Assembly (NCBI RefSeq): GCF_019801215.1
Contig: NZ_JAHVJO010000003.1
Span: 1-64,000, forward strand
Source: Fictibacillus nanhaiensis
GTDB lineage: Bacteria > Bacillota > Bacilli > Bacillales > Fictibacillaceae
Reading direction: 5' to 3'
Length of the DNA: 64,000 nucleotides
This document shows, piece by piece, positions 50,048-58,413 of this stretch. The notes under the pieces are model-generated. The model had not been told where the DNA came from and searched no databases. It saw nothing but the letters and a program-made list of their open reading frames with translations. Each line of letters starts with the position of its first letter. The first letter of the stretch is position 1. The position numbers were made by a program, and so were the translations under genes.

Positions 50048-50389
50048 CTACCAGACGGAAGCACTCTTAGCAATATACTTTTTAGATTTTTTTGACAATA
50101 GAGACGAAATATGTAACTCTTCTTTCTGTACACACAACCATTTACATCGTTTGACTAAATAGGTAGAAAGAAAGTTTTCATTGGAATCGGCAAAATCCTG
50201 AGGATCATTCCACAGCTCTCGAAAAACATCTTTTAATATTTGTTCAGCTAACTTTTTCTCGCCTGTAATGCGAACTGCTACTTGAAAAAGAAGTGTGCCA
50301 TATGATTCAACCAATTGCTCTAGTGCCTCTTTATCCTTAAACATCAAACGGTCAAGAAGCCGCAGATCTTCATTTTTTCTCATTTGCAT
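50048..50389 (-). CDS. Truncated ECF sigma factor, region 2 only
   Basis: A 113-aa protein. Residues about 8-75 fit sigma region 2 (LMFKDKEALEQLVESYGTLLFQVAVRI, AEQILKDVFRELWNDP, the core-binding and -10 elements), but it stops after a basic helical tail (LSKKSKKYIAKSASVW) with no region 4. Normal ECF factors are about 160-190 aa. No region 4 sequence was found in the other frames downstream. AAGGG lies 9 bases before the ATG at 50389. It may be a degenerate factor or a stand-alone region 2 of the kind that needs a separate partner. Confidence 0.6.
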   Translation of the reverse strand: MQMRKNEDLRLLDRLMFKDKEALEQLVESYGTLLFQVAVRITGEKKLAEQILKDVFRELWNDPQDFADSNENFLSTYLVKRCKWLCVQKEELHISSLLSKKSKKYIAKSASVW

Positions 50390-50482
50390 AAGTCATCACC
50401 CTTTTTTTGTAGTTCAGTTCACTCATACGATACCCCTTCTTCCATATTGTAAAACCTTTGTATATATTTTGTACACTAAAAA

Positions 50483-50506
50483 AGCGGCACGAGTATTCGT
50501 GCCGCT
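50483..50506 (-). terminator. Terminator after holin-like gene
   Basis: AGCGGCACGA and TCGTGCCGCT form a perfect 10-bp stem with a 4-base loop, followed by TTTTTTAG on the minus strand. Confidence 0.85.
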
Positions 50507-50521
50507 CAACATAACATTTTT

Positions 50522-50779
50522 TCATTTCCCTTGTGGACTTTTGCTATCTATAAAATATTTAACACCTGCTACTGTTCCAATTCCAAGGAGTGCATACCTC
50601 AATCCGTCTAAGAAGGCTGCTGGCGTAACTGCTCCAGCATCCCAAAACGAATACAACACACCTAAAACTATGGCGACAATTGGGATATACCGATTTGAAA
50701 CACGCTCGGTTTGACGAATGGCATAAAGAATGACGGCTAACCCGACATAGGGCGTAAAATTGGCGATTAAACTATTCAT
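50522..50779 (-). CDS. Small holin-like membrane protein
   Basis: An 85-aa protein, from the ATG at 50779 with AAGGGGG 7 bases upstream. Three hydrophobic segments (FTPYVGLAVILYAI, RYIPIVAIVLGVLYSFW, LRYALLGIGTVAGVKYF) and a short polar end. The size and layout resemble small phage-type holins, but there are no lysis or phage genes near it, so another role is likely. Confidence 0.6.
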   Translation of the reverse strand: MNSLIANFTPYVGLAVILYAIRQTERVSNRYIPIVAIVLGVLYSFWDAGAVTPAAFLDGLRYALLGIGTVAGVKYFIDSKSPQGK

Positions 50780-50959
50780 GATAATCCCCCTTAAAACGTC
50801 ATGCACTCTACATTCCTAATTTATTTTTACAGGTATGAGAAAAGAACGTGCTCCCGATTAAAAATATTTTTGGCTGTCTATTACAGGCGGACACACTTTA
50901 CGTATGAAACTAATTTTTCGAGATTATGAGATATACTTGTGGATTCATAATGCAATTAT

Positions 50960-51010
50960 CTGAGATCAAGAGCCTTTTTTCTGAGGTTAAACGGCATTCT
51001 TTCGGACTGA
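50960..51010. repeat. Possible degenerate repeat
   Basis: CTGAGATCAAGAGCC at 50960 and CTGAGGTTAAACGGC at 50981 are 21 bp apart and similar; a weaker CTGAACC follows at 51007. Only two good units, so this is tentative. Confidence 0.25.
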
Positions 51011-51027
51011 ACCTTCACATGTACGTC

Positions 51028-52104
51028 TTAAGTGGATTCCGTATCATGACTCGAAAAGAGCTCTGAAATGATTTTCTTTTTGCTGTTCTCAAGGCTTTCT
51101 ATTAATTCTTTTGCGGAATGCTTCTTGGAGAGTGATGCTGCTTGACCTGCCCACATGGAAACCATCTCTTTATTTTGTTGGTTCGCCGCTTCTTTTCGAA
51201 TATCTGATGTTAATACATGTTGAACAGGATACGGTGGAAGCTTATCTATCATTTCGAGCTCCAGCATCATGTCATTTTTCAATCCTCTTGCGTTTTTTCC
51301 AGAAAAGGCTTTTGTCAGTTTAGTATCCGTATCTTTACTCGATAGTATAGCCTGTTGATGAATCGTACTTGCACCACTTTCATGAACAGTCAGAAAAGCT
51401 GTTCCGAGCTGAACCCCTGATGCACCAAGTGCTAAGGAAGCGGCATATCCTCTTCCGTCCATTATGCCTCCAGATGCAATAACTGAACAGCTTACTGCGT
51501 CAACGACCTGCGGAACTAAAGCCATCGTTCCAATCATTGTCTCATTCTCAGAATCCAAGAAAGTTCCTCTATGACCGCCTGCTTCACTGCCTTGGGCAAC
51601 GATTACATCAACTCCGTTGGATTCTAGCTCCACCGCTTCCTTTACTGTTGTTGCTGTTGCAATGACAACTATTCCTGAAGCATGCAGCTTTTCTACTAAA
51701 CTCGTAGATGGTGCATCAAATGTAAAACTCACAATCTTAACACCTGACTGCATCACCACTTCTAGTTGTTGTTCAAAGATATCCAACCTATCTGGAACGG
51801 TATTCACTTCCGAGATTCCAAGCTTCATCCTATAGGTATTCAATTGTTTTTGCATGTTAAGAATAGATTTCTCATCCACCTCATAACGCTCGGGAAGAAA
51901 GAGATTTACTCCAAAAGGAGCTTTCGTTAATTGTTGGATTGCATGAATCGTGTCCCTTATTTGTAAAGGTGTCATATAACCTGCGCCAAGTGTACCTAGT
52001 GCACCCGTCTCACTTACAGCTGCTACAAGTTTTGGCGTTGTCGGCCCTCCAGCCATGCCAGCTTGGATAATAGGATAGCGTATATTTAACATTTTACAAA
52101 CCAT
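51028..52104 (-). CDS. Nitronate monooxygenase-family flavoprotein
   Basis: A 358-aa TIM-barrel FMN enzyme of the NMO/2-nitropropane dioxygenase family. It starts MLNIRYPIIQAGMAGGPTTPKLVAAV after a few residues and has GTLGAGYM, VIVAQGSEAGGHRGTF (FMN phosphate site), and IASGGIMDGRGYAASLALGASGVQLGTAFL. FabK enoyl-ACP reductases are similar, but no fatty-acid synthesis genes surround it. It probably detoxifies nitronates such as propionate-3-nitronate. Confidence 0.88.
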   Translation of the reverse strand: MVCKMLNIRYPIIQAGMAGGPTTPKLVAAVSETGALGTLGAGYMTPLQIRDTIHAIQQLTKAPFGVNLFLPERYEVDEKSILNMQKQLNTYRMKLGISEVNTVPDRLDIFEQQLEVVMQSGVKIVSFTFDAPSTSLVEKLHASGIVVIATATTVKEAVELESNGVDVIVAQGSEAGGHRGTFLDSENETMIGTMALVPQVVDAVSCSVIASGGIMDGRGYAASLALGASGVQLGTAFLTVHESGASTIHQQAILSSKDTDTKLTKAFSGKNARGLKNDMMLELEMIDKLPPYPVQHVLTSDIRKEAANQQNKEMVSMWAGQAASLSKKHSAKELIESLENSKKKIISELFSSHDTEST

Positions 52105-52226
52105 TTGTCATTCTACCTCCACCATATTTTAGATTTAACTGATCTAATAAGAAAATCATGCCTTTGTTTTACTTTTTCCATGTAATAAAATGATAAAGTA
52201 ATCGATTAAGTAAAGGAGTGAAAGAA

Positions 52227-52781
52227 ATGGAATTAAAATACGAGATTCTTCCTATTCATCAGATTGAACTTTGCCGTGATCTTTGCAACGAACTGATGGC
52301 CTTTCAACAATCAAAAGCCTACATAACACCAGAATTGTTTGACACCATGAATTTTGACAGCAGAATGATTCCTTCCATAAAAAAGGCTGTAGCTAATTAT
52401 ATCGTAGTCGTTAAGGATGAAGATCAAATTGTAGCCTATGTCTATTCAAACATCTCTCCTAAAGAAGTTTATTCAAATGAGTTCGCTACCTTTTTTGATT
52501 TGAATTCTGTTAAAGAAGAGCTGGTCGGCTGCTTATCCCAATTTTATATAAAGAAAGAATACCGACAATACGGGATAGGTTCTAAACTTTTTAATCTGTC
52601 CATAAAATGGCTGAACCAATTTGAAGATGTTGAAGATTATTTTATCTTCGTCTCCAATGGCAATGAAGATGCATTGGAATTCTACAAACGTAAAGGATTC
52701 TCGGTTAGTCATGATATACTTGATGGTTTCATTACCGTATTACGCAGCAAAAAGTTGGTAAACGATAACCTGAAAGTGTAA
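52227..52781 (+). CDS. GNAT acetyltransferase
   Basis: A 184-aa GNAT enzyme from the ATG at 52227, where AGGAG is 8 bases upstream. The acetyl-CoA motif is LSQFYIKKEYRQYGIGSKLFNLS with the QYGIG loop, and SNGNEDALEFYKRKGF is the C-terminal motif. Substrate unknown. Single gene. Confidence 0.85.
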   Translation: MELKYEILPIHQIELCRDLCNELMAFQQSKAYITPELFDTMNFDSRMIPSIKKAVANYIVVVKDEDQIVAYVYSNISPKEVYSNEFATFFDLNSVKEELVGCLSQFYIKKEYRQYGIGSKLFNLSIKWLNQFEDVEDYFIFVSNGNEDALEFYKRKGFSVSHDILDGFITVLRSKKLVNDNLKV

Positions 52782-52798
52782 CTGAAAAGAATGTTTTG

Positions 52799-52833
52799 AG
52801 GCGTACCTGGTTTAACTTGCGTACGTCTTTTTT
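52799..52833 (+). terminator. Terminator after acetyltransferase gene
   Basis: GGCGTAC and GTACGTC arms followed by TTTTTT. Confidence 0.65.
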
Positions 52834-53011
52834 GTCTGTAATCTTTCCTCCTTATCTTGTAGGCCTATATAACTGCATGTTCAACTCAATAGTTCGTTCC
52901 TTCGTAGCTAGGTTCATGTTTTACTAGACGGTAAAATGAAATGGCATCCTAGTAGTTTCACCCTCGATCAACAGTTACACCGTATGTTAAATCAAAAATG
53001 GAGGCGTTAAG

Positions 53012-54187
53012 ATGAAAAAGCATGGAAACAAGAAATTCCTTTCGCTTTTTTCTGTTGTCATCGCACTTGTTGTAAGCTCATTATCGTTTATTCCTTCTCT
53101 TCAGGCTGTTGGAGATGGTTCCTGGACAAGTCCGTATTCGGTTTCACAAGCCATATCTAACCAAAATAACAGTGTGAAAACGGTACAAGGATACATAGTC
53201 GGCCAGCCTACAAGTACATCTACTGTCGTTACGAGCAATTATCCGAACGACTATGCACTGGCACTCGCAGACAGTGCATCAGAAACGAACACAGCTAACA
53301 TGTTGTATGTTCAGATCCCTACTTCTTATCGTTCTCAATTCGGCTTGAAGACAAATCCTGGTTTGAAAGGGACTTCCATTAAAGTTACGGGGAATTTAAC
53401 AGCGTATTTTTCACATGCTGGCCTAAAGAACGCCACGGCCATGGAAAAAACAACTGGCTCAAACCCGGGTGATCCTGGTAATCCAGGAGATCCACCACCA
53501 TTTGATGAATCTTATTACAGCTCTGCCACTGGAAAAACAGGGGCTGCGTTAAAGACAGCACTTCATAACATCATCGACGATCATACGGAGCTTTCCTATT
53601 CTGAGGTTTGGGAAGCGCTAAAAGTAACAGATCAAGACCCGAACAACAGCAACAACGTCATTTTGCTTTATACAGGGCGTTCTCAATCAAAAACCACGAA
53701 TGGCTCTGGCATAAACGATTGGAATCGCGAACACGTTTGGGCAAAATCGCATGGTGATTTTGGCACAACAATGGGTGCGGGAACTGACATTCATCATTTA
53801 CGACCAACCGATGTGAGTGTAAACAGTTCACGAGGAAACCTGGATTTCGATAATGGCGGCTCTCAGCACTCTGAAGCGCTCGGCAATTATTATGACAGTG
53901 ATTCATGGGAACCTAGGAATGCTGTAAAAGGTGATGTCGCACGCATGATCTTCTACATGGCCGTTCGTTATGAAGGGGACAGCGGTGAACCACAGCTTGA
54001 ACTGAATAACAATGTAAACAACGGGACAGCCCCATTCCACGGTAAAATGTCCATTCTGTTGCAATGGCATCAGCAGGATCCCGTTGATAACTGGGAACGC
54101 AATCGAAACAACATTATCTACAATGACTATCAGCATAATCGAAATCCGTTTATTGACCACCCGGAGTGGGCTGAGGAGATCTGGTAA
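53012..54187 (+). CDS. Secreted Bsn-type endonuclease
   Basis: A 391-aa exported nuclease. Signal peptide (KKFLSLFSVVIALVVSSLSF), a DUF6359-like OB-fold domain at about residues 33-145 (DGSWTSPYSVSQAI, TVQGYIVGQP, LKGTSIKVTGNL), a Gly/Pro linker, then an Endonuclease I domain at about 165-390. This holds DWNREHVWAKSHGDFG with the catalytic His, and GTDIHHLRPTDVSVNSSRGN. The B. subtilis counterpart is the extracellular ribonuclease/nuclease Bsn (YurI). Role: degrading extracellular nucleic acid. A 20-bp tandem array starts 22 bases after its stop. Confidence 0.9.
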   Translation: MKKHGNKKFLSLFSVVIALVVSSLSFIPSLQAVGDGSWTSPYSVSQAISNQNNSVKTVQGYIVGQPTSTSTVVTSNYPNDYALALADSASETNTANMLYVQIPTSYRSQFGLKTNPGLKGTSIKVTGNLTAYFSHAGLKNATAMEKTTGSNPGDPGNPGDPPPFDESYYSSATGKTGAALKTALHNIIDDHTELSYSEVWEALKVTDQDPNNSNNVILLYTGRSQSKTTNGSGINDWNREHVWAKSHGDFGTTMGAGTDIHHLRPTDVSVNSSRGNLDFDNGGSQHSEALGNYYDSDSWEPRNAVKGDVARMIFYMAVRYEGDSGEPQLELNNNVNNGTAPFHGKMSILLQWHQQDPVDNWERNRNNIIYNDYQHNRNPFIDHPEWAEEIW

Positions 54188-54208
54188 CATTACTAAAGAT
54201 TGTGATAC

Positions 54209-54478
54209 CGATCATAAATTTCGTTTTGCGATCATAAATTTCGTTTAGCGATCATAAATTTCGTTTAGCGATCATAAATTTCGTTTTGCGATCATAAATT
54301 TCGTTTTGCGATCATAAATTTCGTTTTGCGATCATAAATTTCGTTTTGCGATCATAAATTTCGTTTTGCGATCATAAATTTCGTTTAGCGATCATAAATT
54401 TCGTTTAGCGATCATAAATTTCGTTTAGCGATCATAAATTTCGTTTAGCGATCATAAATTTCGTTTAGCGATCATAAA
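54209..54478. repeat. Thirteen tandem 20-bp repeats
   Basis: The unit CGATCATAAATTTCGTTTTG repeats exactly 13 times without spacers (54209-54468), then half a unit. The only variation is one base near the end of the unit (TTTTG or TTTAG), in the order T A A T T T T T A A A A A. It lies between the Bsn gene and a strong terminator. Confidence 0.95.
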
Positions 54479-54511
54479 AACAAGCCCCAGCGTTCCGCGG
54501 GGCTTGTTTTT
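54476..54511. terminator. Strong bidirectional terminator after the array
   Basis: AAAAACAAGCCCC and GGGGCTTGTTTTT form a perfect 13-bp stem around AGCGTTCCGC. It separates the Bsn and MraY-like genes. Confidence 0.9.
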
Positions 54512-54562
54512 CATATTCCCTTATTTTTTATTACAGGATCTTCCCTTTCAGGAGGACTTGCC

Positions 54563-54677
54563 CATCAAGATCATCTGCCTTGGTGGCTTCCTCGCCCCAT
54601 ACCTCGCGAGAGAATACTCCTAAAGCTAGCTGGCACGCTGATCTTACTCAAGGAACCCTACTCAAGAAATGAGCTCC
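54563..54677 (-). other. Gap before mraY-like gene with possible gene remnant
   Basis: Minus-strand translation of the left part gives an open stretch ending LGVFSREVWGEEATKADD, then LDGQVLLKGKIL and a stop. It has no start and I cannot name it. It may be the tail of a lost gene or chance. Confidence 0.2.
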
Positions 54678-55628
54678 TTACATAAACATCTCAAAATAGA
54701 TGAGGCATATTCCGCATGCGGCCCATGAAACCATAGCGAATATGGTAACGATCATGTTTTCAGACCAGCCGTACTTTATCCCGTAATGATAATGGATTGG
54801 CGTAAAGCGGAACAGTTTCTTTTTCGTCCGCTTAAAATAAGCAACTTGGATAATGACAGATAGCTGTTCTGCAAGATAGATGATAAATAGGATAGGAATC
54901 AAAATTTCTACGTTTTCAATGATCGCGAGAAAGGATAACGTTCCACCTATTGCTAACGAGCCTGTATCTCCCATAAACGCCTTTGCCGGATATAAATTAT
55001 AGATCAAGAAACCAAGAATTGTTGCGATCATCACTAGACAAAAAGCTTTCACTTCCATATTCTCACTGATTACAAAGAAAAAGAAGTATGTAGGAATCGC
55101 TACCATGCCCAATAGCCCGTCCATTCCATCGGTAAAATTGATTGCGTTTGCTGTACCTACAATAAACAATGTGATGATGACAAGGTAAGGAATGTACGGC
55201 AATACGATATCGAAGGAATCCGTCACTCGAATGCTTGTATCAATGTTAAACAGATCGATTCCAATGTACAAGAGCAAAATCGTAAATGTAAATTGAAAGA
55301 TGAGCTTTGTTTTTCCTGACACCCCTCCAGGATCTTGTTTTGATGCTTTCCAAAAGTCATCCAGAAAACCTATGAAACTAAAAAGCACAAAAGTGCTCAC
55401 CAAAAAAAGCATGACAGGACTTATGGAATAAAACAAAGCGACTGTGATACCTACGAAAAACACGCTTCCCGCCATGAGGGGTGTTCCCTTCTTTTTTTGG
55501 TGATCAGCAGGAAGTTCTACCCGAATAGGCTGGGTCAGCTTTAATCTTTTTAGAGTAAAAATCAATACAGGTGTTATAAGAACCGTTAATAAAAATGTGA
55601 TAAGTGCAGGTTTAAGCTGTAGAAGCAC
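54678..55628 (-). CDS. MraY paralogue (phospho-MurNAc-pentapeptide transferase)
   Basis: A 316-aa integral membrane enzyme with about ten helices. MraY landmarks are present: GTPLMAGSVFF, FIGFLDDFWK (Asp pair), NAINFTDGMDGL, AFMGDTGSLAIGG and FTPIHYHYGIKYGWSE. The canonical HHH motif reads HYH here. The enzyme moves phospho-MurNAc-pentapeptide to undecaprenyl phosphate, making lipid I. It is outside any mur/fts cluster, so it is a likely second copy; such extra MraY genes occur in the B. cereus group. Whether the HYH change keeps the same reaction is open; another hexosamine-phosphate transferase activity is possible. Confidence 0.8.
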   Translation of the reverse strand: MLLQLKPALITFLLTVLITPVLIFTLKRLKLTQPIRVELPADHQKKKGTPLMAGSVFFVGITVALFYSISPVMLFLVSTFVLFSFIGFLDDFWKASKQDPGGVSGKTKLIFQFTFTILLLYIGIDLFNIDTSIRVTDSFDIVLPYIPYLVIITLFIVGTANAINFTDGMDGLLGMVAIPTYFFFFVISENMEVKAFCLVMIATILGFLIYNLYPAKAFMGDTGSLAIGGTLSFLAIIENVEILIPILFIIYLAEQLSVIIQVAYFKRTKKKLFRFTPIHYHYGIKYGWSENMIVTIFAMVSWAACGICLIYFEMFM

Positions 55629-55690
55629 GATATTCTCCTTTCGAGTCTGTCACGAATATATAATTCGATAAAAAGGAAAATGTTCCTTCA

Positions 55691-55719
55691 AAATAAAAAA
55701 AGGGGGTCTGTCCCCGGGA
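55691..55719. repeat. GC-rich palindromic hairpin
   Basis: AGGGGGTCTGTCC, 3 bases, GGACAGACCCCCT: a 13-bp perfect stem. Preceded by an A run but not followed by a T run, so it may be a REP-like intergenic element rather than a simple terminator. Confidence 0.6.
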
Positions 55720-55856
55720 CAGACCCCCTACAATTCTCTACAATTCTTAAAACTTTATAGGTCCTTGTACTGTGGGTCTTCTGAGTGATGGACAGCCCAT
55801 TTCTGGATTGATACTGTAAGTAAGTGTAAGAATTTTCAGAATAAGGAGATGTGCAT

Positions 55857-57518
55857 ATGAGAGGAAAACGCGTTTTAGTTTGTACCATGCTAAGTACAGC
55901 CATGCTTTTATCCAGTGTAACTCCTGCCATTTTCGCAGGTGACTCTTCTCAACATCAACACGTTAAACCTGGTGACTGGAATCAGCCACTTCCCTCTTCT
56001 AATATTCTTCATCCAGGAACACCCAAAAGTGCTTCCCTTCACGAGCAGCCGCTACAAAACATTGATTCCTTTATTGAACAAGAAATGAACAAAAGAACAA
56101 TGCCTGGCGCAGTCGTGCTTGTTGCTCGCAGCGGAACAATCGCAAAACATGAGGCTTATGGTTATTCCGCCCGCTACACTGACAATCAGTTTACAGAGAT
56201 GGCTAACCCGGTTGAAATGAATAAAGACACAATTTTCGATATTGCTTCCATCAGTAAGCTTTTCACGACAACTGCAGCGATGAAACTCTATGAGCAAGGA
56301 GCGTTTAACCTTGATGATTCCGTTGGTCAGTACTTGCCGGAATTCAATCAAAACGGAAAAGAAAAGGTAACAATCAGGCAGATCATGACGCATACTTCAG
56401 GCTTTACGGCGTGGATTCCTCTTTATAGTAAAGGAAATAACCGTGAAGACAGAATTCAGATTGCATTAGAATATCCTTTAAAAAATCAGCCTGGAACGAC
56501 CTATACATACAGTGACCTTAACTTGATTACACTTGGAGTTCTAGTAGAAAGACTTTCTGGAAAACGGTTGGATGAATACGTCAAAGAAAACATTACAAAG
56601 CCGCTCGGCATGAAAGATACGATGTATAATCCCCCAGCTTCTCTTCGTGAGCGAGTAGCCGCGACTGAATATCAGCCGAATATTGGCCGGGGCATGGTGT
56701 GGGGCAGTGTTCATGATGAGAATGCGTGGAGCCTAGATGGAGTAGCTGGACATGCAGGAGTCTTCTCAACGGCAAAAGATCTTGCTGTATTCGGTCATAT
56801 GATTCTTAAAAAAGGAACATATGGAGGTACACAAATCTTACAACCTGAAACGGTACGTCTGTTAACGGAAAATCAGCTTCCGGAGTTCCCTCGTAACGCA
56901 CACGGACTGGGTTGGGAGCTAAATCAAGGCTGGTACATGGATGCTTTGGCAAACGAAGAGACTCTCGGACATACGGGTTATACAGGAACATCAATGGTTG
57001 TTTCACCGAAAAATCAAATGATCGTTCTCACGTTAACGAACCGTGTCCATCCTTCTCGAGCAACTGTGTCGATGAATCCGATCAGGAGGCAAGTGGCACG
57101 TTTTGTGGCAGACAGCGTTCCCGTTCCTTTCGATCGCAAAGAGAAAGCATGGTTCTCTGGGTACGGTGACAATCTTGCGAAACCCTTAACGTTTGAGGTG
57201 GATGAGGAGCAAACCAAACTTCACTTCAATCATTGGTTAAGCATCGAAAACGGTAGTGATCAAGGAATCATACAAGCTTCTGAAGATGGGGAACAATGGA
57301 CTTCCCTTTCCAAAACCTACACAGGAAAAGAGGAAAAGTGGACACATGATATGGTGGACCTTCCAGCAAATACACGGTATGTTCGTTTTCTTTACGAAAC
57401 AGATGGTTCCGTAAACGGAAGAGGCTGGTATGTGAATGATGTGTACACAACGGATTCAGAACATGAAAAAGAAGAAGTTGAAGTGATTAAAACGGAATGG
57501 GAAAAACGAAGCTGGTAA
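55857..57518 (+). CDS. Secreted beta-lactamase-family serine hydrolase
   Basis: A 553-aa exported protein from the ATG at 55857, 7 bases after AAGGAGA. Signal peptide (VLVCTMLSTAMLLSSVTPAIFA), then a class C/S12-type domain at about residues 75-420. Motif 1 is ASISKLF (catalytic Ser with SxxK), motif 2 YSDLN in place of YxN, motif 3 HTGYTG. The last 130 residues (LTFEVDEEQTKLHFNHWLS; NTRYVRFLYETDGS) form a beta-sandwich, perhaps carbohydrate binding. Similar to PbpE/EstB-like hydrolases; may act on peptidoglycan peptides or esters. Resistance is not implied. Confidence 0.85.
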   Translation: MRGKRVLVCTMLSTAMLLSSVTPAIFAGDSSQHQHVKPGDWNQPLPSSNILHPGTPKSASLHEQPLQNIDSFIEQEMNKRTMPGAVVLVARSGTIAKHEAYGYSARYTDNQFTEMANPVEMNKDTIFDIASISKLFTTTAAMKLYEQGAFNLDDSVGQYLPEFNQNGKEKVTIRQIMTHTSGFTAWIPLYSKGNNREDRIQIALEYPLKNQPGTTYTYSDLNLITLGVLVERLSGKRLDEYVKENITKPLGMKDTMYNPPASLRERVAATEYQPNIGRGMVWGSVHDENAWSLDGVAGHAGVFSTAKDLAVFGHMILKKGTYGGTQILQPETVRLLTENQLPEFPRNAHGLGWELNQGWYMDALANEETLGHTGYTGTSMVVSPKNQMIVLTLTNRVHPSRATVSMNPIRRQVARFVADSVPVPFDRKEKAWFSGYGDNLAKPLTFEVDEEQTKLHFNHWLSIENGSDQGIIQASEDGEQWTSLSKTYTGKEEKWTHDMVDLPANTRYVRFLYETDGSVNGRGWYVNDVYTTDSEHEKEEVEVIKTEWEKRSW

Positions 57519-57548
57519 ACATGAGTATACAGCTTCCATATATAAGAA

Positions 57549-57581
57549 AAAAAGCAGTCAAGCCTGGCATGACTGCTTTTT
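57549..57581. terminator. Terminator between convergent genes
   Basis: AAAAGCAGTCA and TGACTGCTTTT form a perfect 11-bp stem. It lies between the hydrolase gene and fdhD. Confidence 0.85.
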
Positions 57582-57601
57582 ACACAAATTATTCTGCTCT
57601 A

Positions 57602-58393
57602 TTACGTTATAATCCTCTCATGCCCTGTATACACATTCATCGATTCTCCACGAATAAACCCGACAGTAGTAATTCCGAGCTCCTCAGCTGACTGCAACGC
57701 AAATTCCGTTGGTGCCGACTTAGACAGAACGATTTCACATCCGATTTTGGCTACTTTTAATAATATCTCAGACGAAATACGACCACTAAATACAAGAATT
57801 TTGTCACCTATGAATATATTATTTCTTAAGCAATATCCATAGATTTTATCGAGGGCATTGTGTCGTCCGATGTCCATCCTGCTAAGTACGATGCCATTCA
57901 CATCACAAAGCGCTGCGTTATGCACACCTCCAGTTTTTTGAAAAACACCTGCTGATCCCTGCATTTCTTTCATCAATCGAAAGCAATCCTGTGGTGTCAC
58001 TTTTACTCGAATATCTCGCATCTGTTTTGCGGTAAGAGCATCATTTGCAAACACAAATCCCTGCCGGCTCATTCCACAGCACGACGTTATATATCTTTTA
58101 TTTTGCAGATTTTGATAGAATGGGTTCAGCTTATCCGTTTTTACATGCACATAGCTGCCAGCTTCTTCAACCCATATGTCATTTATATCTTCAAATTTGC
58201 GTATGATTCCTTCTGATGCGAGATAGCCTATGACCATGTCCTCTATGTACTCGGGACTGCATACCATCGTCACGAACTCATCCCCATTGATCTTGATCGT
58301 TACGGGAAGTTCCGTTACTATCATATCTTCAATCTCTGAGAAATTCCCATTGTTGAATTGAAGAATCTCTCGTTTGATGACTACAGGCTTCAT
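57602..58393 (-). CDS. fdhD: Formate dehydrogenase accessory sulfurtransferase FdhD
   Basis: A 263-aa FdhD. The persulfide Cys pair is in RYITSCCGMSRQGF near residue 108. GAGVFQKTGGVHNAALCD and DIGRHNALDKIYGYCL are the other conserved blocks, and FSGRISSEILLKVAKIG follows. FdhD passes sulfur from a cysteine desulfurase to the molybdenum cofactor of formate dehydrogenase. It is divergent from, and close to, the fdhF gene at 59090, with a DUF2294 gene between. AAGGAGG lies about 8 bases before the ATG. Confidence 0.95.
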   Translation of the reverse strand: MKPVVIKREILQFNNGNFSEIEDMIVTELPVTIKINGDEFVTMVCSPEYIEDMVIGYLASEGIIRKFEDINDIWVEEAGSYVHVKTDKLNPFYQNLQNKRYITSCCGMSRQGFVFANDALTAKQMRDIRVKVTPQDCFRLMKEMQGSAGVFQKTGGVHNAALCDVNGIVLSRMDIGRHNALDKIYGYCLRNNIFIGDKILVFSGRISSEILLKVAKIGCEIVLSKSAPTEFALQSAEELGITTVGFIRGESMNVYTGHERIIT

Positions 58394-58413
58394 ATAAAGT
58401 GAACCTCCTTTTC

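Noticed and set aside
50522-50779. Prophage lysis module
   Set aside because: The small membrane protein looks holin-like, but there is no endolysin, integrase or phage structural gene nearby.
51028-52104. FabK enoyl-ACP reductase
   Set aside because: Similar fold, but no fatty-acid synthesis genes are near and the sequence fits the nitronate monooxygenase group better.
54209-54478. CRISPR array
   Set aside because: The 20-bp units are directly adjacent with no unique spacers, and no cas gene is in the window.
55857-57518. Beta-lactam resistance gene
   Set aside because: The fold is shared by many esterases and peptidases; motif 2 is altered and the protein has a long extra C-terminal domain, so resistance is not supported.
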